DNA from: an uncultured Oscillospiraceae bacterium
GTDB taxonomy: Bacteria > Bacillota > Clostridia > Oscillospirales > Acutalibacteraceae
Length of the DNA stretch: 15,787 bases
Assembly: GCA_900546895.1 (NCBI GenBank)
Contig: UREO01000024.1
Coordinates: forward strand, 1-15,787
Direction of reading: 5' to 3'
The translations under genes and the position numbers were made by a program. A model generated the notes under the pieces. The model did not search any database, was not told the DNA's origin, and saw only the letters and a list, made by a program, of their open reading frames with translations. Positions 13,319 through 15,787 of the stretch are shown piece after piece. How positions within the stretch are numbered: the first letter of the stretch is position 1; each line of letters opens with the position of its first letter.

Positions 13319-14248
13319 TCATGAGTATTGATGCCATACGTCCCCGTCCTGACCGCCGGACGGCCCCGCCGTGGACATGGTGATGTTACGCAGGGCAGCG
13401 CCGCCGGAGCCGACCGCGTGACTGCTGTAATGGGCGTAATCCGCCGTGCCTCCGTTGGCGGGAAGGCTGCTGGGAATGACCGGATACGCCGGAAGCTGCA
13501 GCGTCGTCTCGCTCTTAGGAACCGCAGCGCCGCCGAGGGTGGCAGATTGGACGGCTCCGCTAATCTTGTCGTGATCTGCCTGGGTAACGTGCGCCACTGC
13601 GTCGGCTTCGTGTGTCTGAATCACGTTGAGCAGATTTCCTGCCGCTTCACTGTCAAGAATCTCTTTCAGCCACGTGACCCACGCCGTAAAATCTGCCTCA
13701 TATACCATCTGGAAATGCTGCAGATCCGCTTGAATCTGGTTATACAGCGTCGTTGTATCGACTTGACTGACCACGCCGTGCACGATGCCGCAGACCGAGT
13801 TGTCCAGCCTGGTGTCCGTAATCAGCGCACCGGTGATCGCCGTCGTGCCGGCCGGTATGCTGATTTCCGCAAGCTTCAGATCATACTGCTCCGAGGTCCT
13901 GATGATACCCGGAGCGGTCGGACTGCTTGCCGGTGTTCCGGTCAGCACCTGCGCCGTTATGCTTCGCTCATTGACATCCCAACGGAGAACCACCGTATCC
14001 TTTCGATTGAGGATTCCGTCAGCGTTGGCGATTGCAAGCGGAAGGTTTCCATCGTTACGGTAATGATATCCGTTAATCCACGCTTTCCCCGCTGGAAGCA
14101 CAGCTTGCATATGATCGCCCGCTGTCACGGCAAGTGTTCCGTTATATACCCCGTTTCCGATTATAGATGCAATCCACTGCGCCAGAAAATCCGTATTGTA
14201 TTCTCTGTCACCATCGACGTCCGGAAAGAACCCGCTGTATTCTGCCAT
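13319..14248 (-). CDS. Phage tail fibre/baseplate receptor-binding protein
   Basis: The 309-residue protein begins with MAEYSGFFPDVDGDREYNTD and LAQWIASIIGNGVYNG, then LPAGKAWINGYHYRND, KDTVVLRWDVNERSI, and ITDTRLDNSVCGIVHGVV. This is the conserved N-terminal platform of many Firmicutes siphophage baseplate upper/tail-fibre proteins. Residues 165-220 are a helical linker that includes LLNVIQTHEADAVAHVTQAD. The C-terminal part (245-309) is Gly/Ala/Ser-rich and likely carries the host-binding tip. The start overlaps the stop of the Gp37-like gene (TAATG), with AGGGAGTGA 6 bases upstream. Confidence 0.82.
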   Translation of the reverse strand: MAEYSGFFPDVDGDREYNTDFLAQWIASIIGNGVYNGTLAVTAGDHMQAVLPAGKAWINGYHYRNDGNLPLAIANADGILNRKDTVVLRWDVNERSITAQVLTGTPASSPTAPGIIRTSEQYDLKLAEISIPAGTTAITGALITDTRLDNSVCGIVHGVVSQVDTTTLYNQIQADLQHFQMVYEADFTAWVTWLKEILDSEAAGNLLNVIQTHEADAVAHVTQADHDKISGAVQSATLGGAAVPKSETTLQLPAYPVIPSSLPANGGTADYAHYSSHAVGSGGAALRNITMSTAGPSGGQDGDVWHQYS

Positions 14249-15318
14249 TATGTATCACTCCCTAAATTCAATGTTTCCGGTAAGGGCGTACCGCATACCG
14301 GGGTGATCGTTACCGTACCGCCCTCATAGACTTCCTCAACTTCGGTAATCCGCTGGTCGAGACGCAGCCCCCATTTTTCGAAAGAAACGATGTCCCCCAT
14401 ATCCCAATCAATCAGGTATTGGAAGTTCTGCGTATCCACCGCATCGGCTCCGAAGCTCTCAACCTTGGCCGCTTCAGCGAGCTTTTCAATTCCACGCTGG
14501 TAAAGCTGCGCCTGGTAGTCCGTCACAGTAAGTTCGCCTTGCTGCAGATCGCGGGCATCCACCCACATTTCCCGCCGCGGTTCTCCGTTGGTCTGGTCAA
14601 CCTCGATAATCACCCGCGCCGCGCCCTCACCTTCCCCGGCGACATAGGCGTAATTTGCATAACCAGCTGTATTCAGTGTATAAGCTGGATTGCTGATATT
14701 GCGGAATTCGTCACTGAACAGGACATACGGTCGTGCCGTCTGTGTGACGGTCCGGTCTAATCCATCGTATACCTCGGATATCCATTGCTTTTCCGGGATA
14801 TCCAGCCGCGCCCGGAAGCCGAGCGGCGCGGCCCTTCCAAGTGCTTCGCATACGGTCAGCACGTCTTTTCCGGTAGCCTGAAACGCGCATGTTGGTGAAT
14901 ATCCCCCGGCGGCACCGAGTATCAAGTGTGGAAGTGGACGCGCTGTTATGGTGTTATCTGAAATAACCTTCCTTATGGCGTCCTCGACCGTTCCGCTGAA
15001 ATTGATTGTCGGCGTGATAATCCGCTGGTCAAGCATGGACGATCCCATCCGTGCGGTCACTGTGATTTCGTCCCCGCTGTCCGTTGTTGCAACCGACACT
15101 CCTTCGACGATTGCTGCTTCCAGCCGGTCCAGCCTGTGGATGATATTTCCCTCGGCCAGCAGCGCGAGATTTTCCGCGGTCGCCGGACAGTGAAGTTCCA
15201 CTTCCCCAGGCTCGAAGAATCGGCGGCGCCAGCGAAGCGAAGAATAACCGTCAATGACGCCGAGCTGATTGATATCCGGATCATAAATATAAAGGTCCGT
15301 TATATTCCCTCCTTGCAT
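14248..15318 (-). CDS. Siphovirus Gp37-like tail protein
   Basis: The 356-residue protein starts at or near DLYIYDPDINQLGVID and SLRWRRRFFEPGEVELHCPA. It continues with LDQRIITPTINFSG, a middle PLGFRARLD, and YLIDWDMGDIVSFEKWGLRL, then RITEVEEVYEGGTVTITP at the end. This matches the ReqiPepy6 Gp37-like family, which lies at the tail tip/baseplate after the distal tail protein. The ATG at 15318 is a compromise: the upstream AGAGGG is close, while a better AAGGAGGG lies just inside the frame and a near-cognate start about 5 codons later is possible. The frame stays open upstream to 15498, but that stretch is antisense to another gene. Confidence 0.8.
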   Translation of the reverse strand: MQGGNITDLYIYDPDINQLGVIDGYSSLRWRRRFFEPGEVELHCPATAENLALLAEGNIIHRLDRLEAAIVEGVSVATTDSGDEITVTARMGSSMLDQRIITPTINFSGTVEDAIRKVISDNTITARPLPHLILGAAGGYSPTCAFQATGKDVLTVCEALGRAAPLGFRARLDIPEKQWISEVYDGLDRTVTQTARPYVLFSDEFRNISNPAYTLNTAGYANYAYVAGEGEGAARVIIEVDQTNGEPRREMWVDARDLQQGELTVTDYQAQLYQRGIEKLAEAAKVESFGADAVDTQNFQYLIDWDMGDIVSFEKWGLRLDQRITEVEEVYEGGTVTITPVCGTPLPETLNLGSDT

Positions 15319-15341
15319 TGGCCCTCTTTCCGCTGTAGAAT
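15313..15341 (+). promoter_or_regulatory. Moron promoter inside the tail operon
   Basis: TTGCAT (15313-15318), 17 bases, then TAGAAT (15336-15341). Transcription would begin near 15348, directly at the ribosome binding site of the 15365 gene. It overlaps the start codon of the Gp37-like gene on the other strand. Confidence 0.55.
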
Positions 15342-15364
15342 AATGGCGAAAGGAGGTGATAAAA

Positions 15365-15694
15365 ATGAAGTTCGAATTTAAGTATGATGATTGCGGACTA
15401 AAAAACATGATAAAAAAATTAGAAACCGCAGGAAAGAGCACCGAGGGAAAACATAGTTTTAATGAAATATTCCCTCCGGCGTTCATGCGAAAGTACACAA
15501 ACTACTCTGACATCGACAACTTTTTAGAGAATTGTGGATTTCCCTATAAAACGGATGAGGAATTCAAAGCAATTCCAGATGATGCTTTCGATGAATACGT
15601 CCGTAAATCATCGAGATTCAAGTCATGGAAAGAAATGCTTGATACCGGCAGCCAGGAATTATTTAATCGAAACCTGAAAAAGGCTGGTTTGTGA
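15365..15694 (+). CDS. Phage-associated small protein, moron-like
   Basis: The 109-residue soluble acidic-and-basic protein starts MKFEFKYDDCGLKNMIKKLE and contains IFPPAFMRKYTNYSDIDNFL (35-54), an EFKAIPDDAFDEYV segment (66-79) and FKSWKEMLDTG (85-95). This layout (FMRKyT, then IPDDxFDxYV, then SWxEML) is one I associate with a small protein found repeatedly in Firmicutes prophages and mobile elements, function unknown. AAAGGAGGTGAT, near-perfect anti-SD pairing, lies 4 bases before the ATG. It is the only plus-strand gene within the leftward tail operon, is A+T-richer than its neighbours, and overlaps the 3' end of the next minus gene by 36 bases. Confidence 0.8.
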   Translation: MKFEFKYDDCGLKNMIKKLETAGKSTEGKHSFNEIFPPAFMRKYTNYSDIDNFLENCGFPYKTDEEFKAIPDDAFDEYVRKSSRFKSWKEMLDTGSQELFNRNLKKAGL

Positions 15695-15787
15695 AGCGAT
15701 TTCTGCAGAGAGCTTTTTAGCCTGTTCAAGCAGGTTATTAAGCTCTTTTGCCTTTTCTATCGCCATACTGATTCCGTCAACTTCAAT
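15659..15787 (-). CDS. 3' end of a phage tail-region gene (partial)
   Basis: The last 42 codons of a minus-strand gene enter from the right edge: IEVDGISMAIEKAKELNN, then LLEQAKKLSAEIAS, and a TAA at 15661-15659. It is a helical, charged segment like the C-terminus of small phage structural proteins. The start is outside the window. It precedes the Gp37-like gene in the same direction, but the moron at 15365-15694 separates them. Confidence 0.6.
   Translation of the reverse strand: MEVDGISMAIEKAKELNNLLEQAKKLSAEIASQTSLFQVSIK
15709..15749 (+). terminator. Terminator-like hairpin for the moron, inside antisense coding sequence
   Basis: AGAGCTT (15709-15715) pairs with AAGCTCT (15740-15746). 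An inner stem includes CCTG/CAGG (15721-15724 with 15731-15734) over a 6-base loop, with a 2x2 internal mismatch. TTT follows. It starts 15 bases after the stop at 15694, within the coding region of the partial minus-strand gene. Confidence 0.4.

Noticed and set aside
13328..14329. Long plus-strand open frame (333 codons)
   Set aside because: It is antisense to the tail-fibre gene, is rich in Arg and Cys, lacks a ribosome binding site and shows no domain pattern. The minus-strand protein has clear phage signatures.
15319..15498. N-terminal extension of the Gp37-like protein
   Set aside because: It is antisense to the moron and its translation is low-complexity and hydrophobic, unlike the family N-terminus, which begins near DLYIYD.

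Overview
The window looks like the chromosome of a spore-forming, low-to-mid G+C Clostridia bacterium, with a prophage starting in its right-hand third. The evidence is an alpha/beta-type small acid-soluble spore protein, a PdaA-type cortex deacetylase, a LysM/peptidoglycan-binding M14 peptidase, strong AGGAGG ribosome binding sites and sigma-A-like promoters. Oscillospiraceae/Ruminococcaceae is my best guess at family; the sequence alone does not settle it.

Layout, left to right. 1-77: overlapping opposed promoters, the minus one serving a gene outside the window. 256-1230 (-): serine beta-lactamase-like hydrolase. 1375-1614: decayed reading frame. 1660-1901: terminators, tRNA-Leu(CAG) and its promoter (-). 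1973-2446 (-): CmpB/PF06541-like membrane protein. 2753-3487 (-): lytic transglycosylase. 3767-4294 (+): DUF6512-like membrane protein. 4336-5178 (-): endonuclease IV. 5352-6626 (+): cell-wall M14 peptidase. 6804-6995 (-): SASP. 7110-7948 (-): two unknown genes. 8079-8888 (-): PdaA-like deacetylase. 9215-9811 (+): promoter, a string of tiny or broken ORFs, a 79-residue membrane protein and a terminator. 9964-10227 (-): C-terminal remnant of a second polysaccharide deacetylase.

From about 10.2 kb rightward the DNA is phage-like. A short plus-strand transcription unit (10332-10624) is followed by a leftward late operon. Read in transcription order, from the right edge, it runs: partial gene, Gp37-like tail protein, tail fibre/baseplate protein, a tail protein with N-terminal repeats, an unknown tail-associated protein, XkdX, a TM/coiled-coil protein, an NlpC/P60-like endolysin and an LLH-type holin. 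Starts and stops overlap (TAATG, ATGA), as expected for translational coupling. One plus-strand gene (15365-15694), with its own promoter and hairpin, sits inside the operon as a moron.

The main point of interest is the junction near 10.2 kb. The deacetylase fragment is collinear and free of stops up to the point where homology ends, and the prophage lysis end lies next to it. A prophage integrated in, and perhaps excising from, a sporulation-type deacetylase gene would explain this. The rest of the prophage and the missing 5' half lie outside the window, so this is a hypothesis. Other points of interest are the self-contained moron and the tiny-ORF region at 9.2-9.8 kb.
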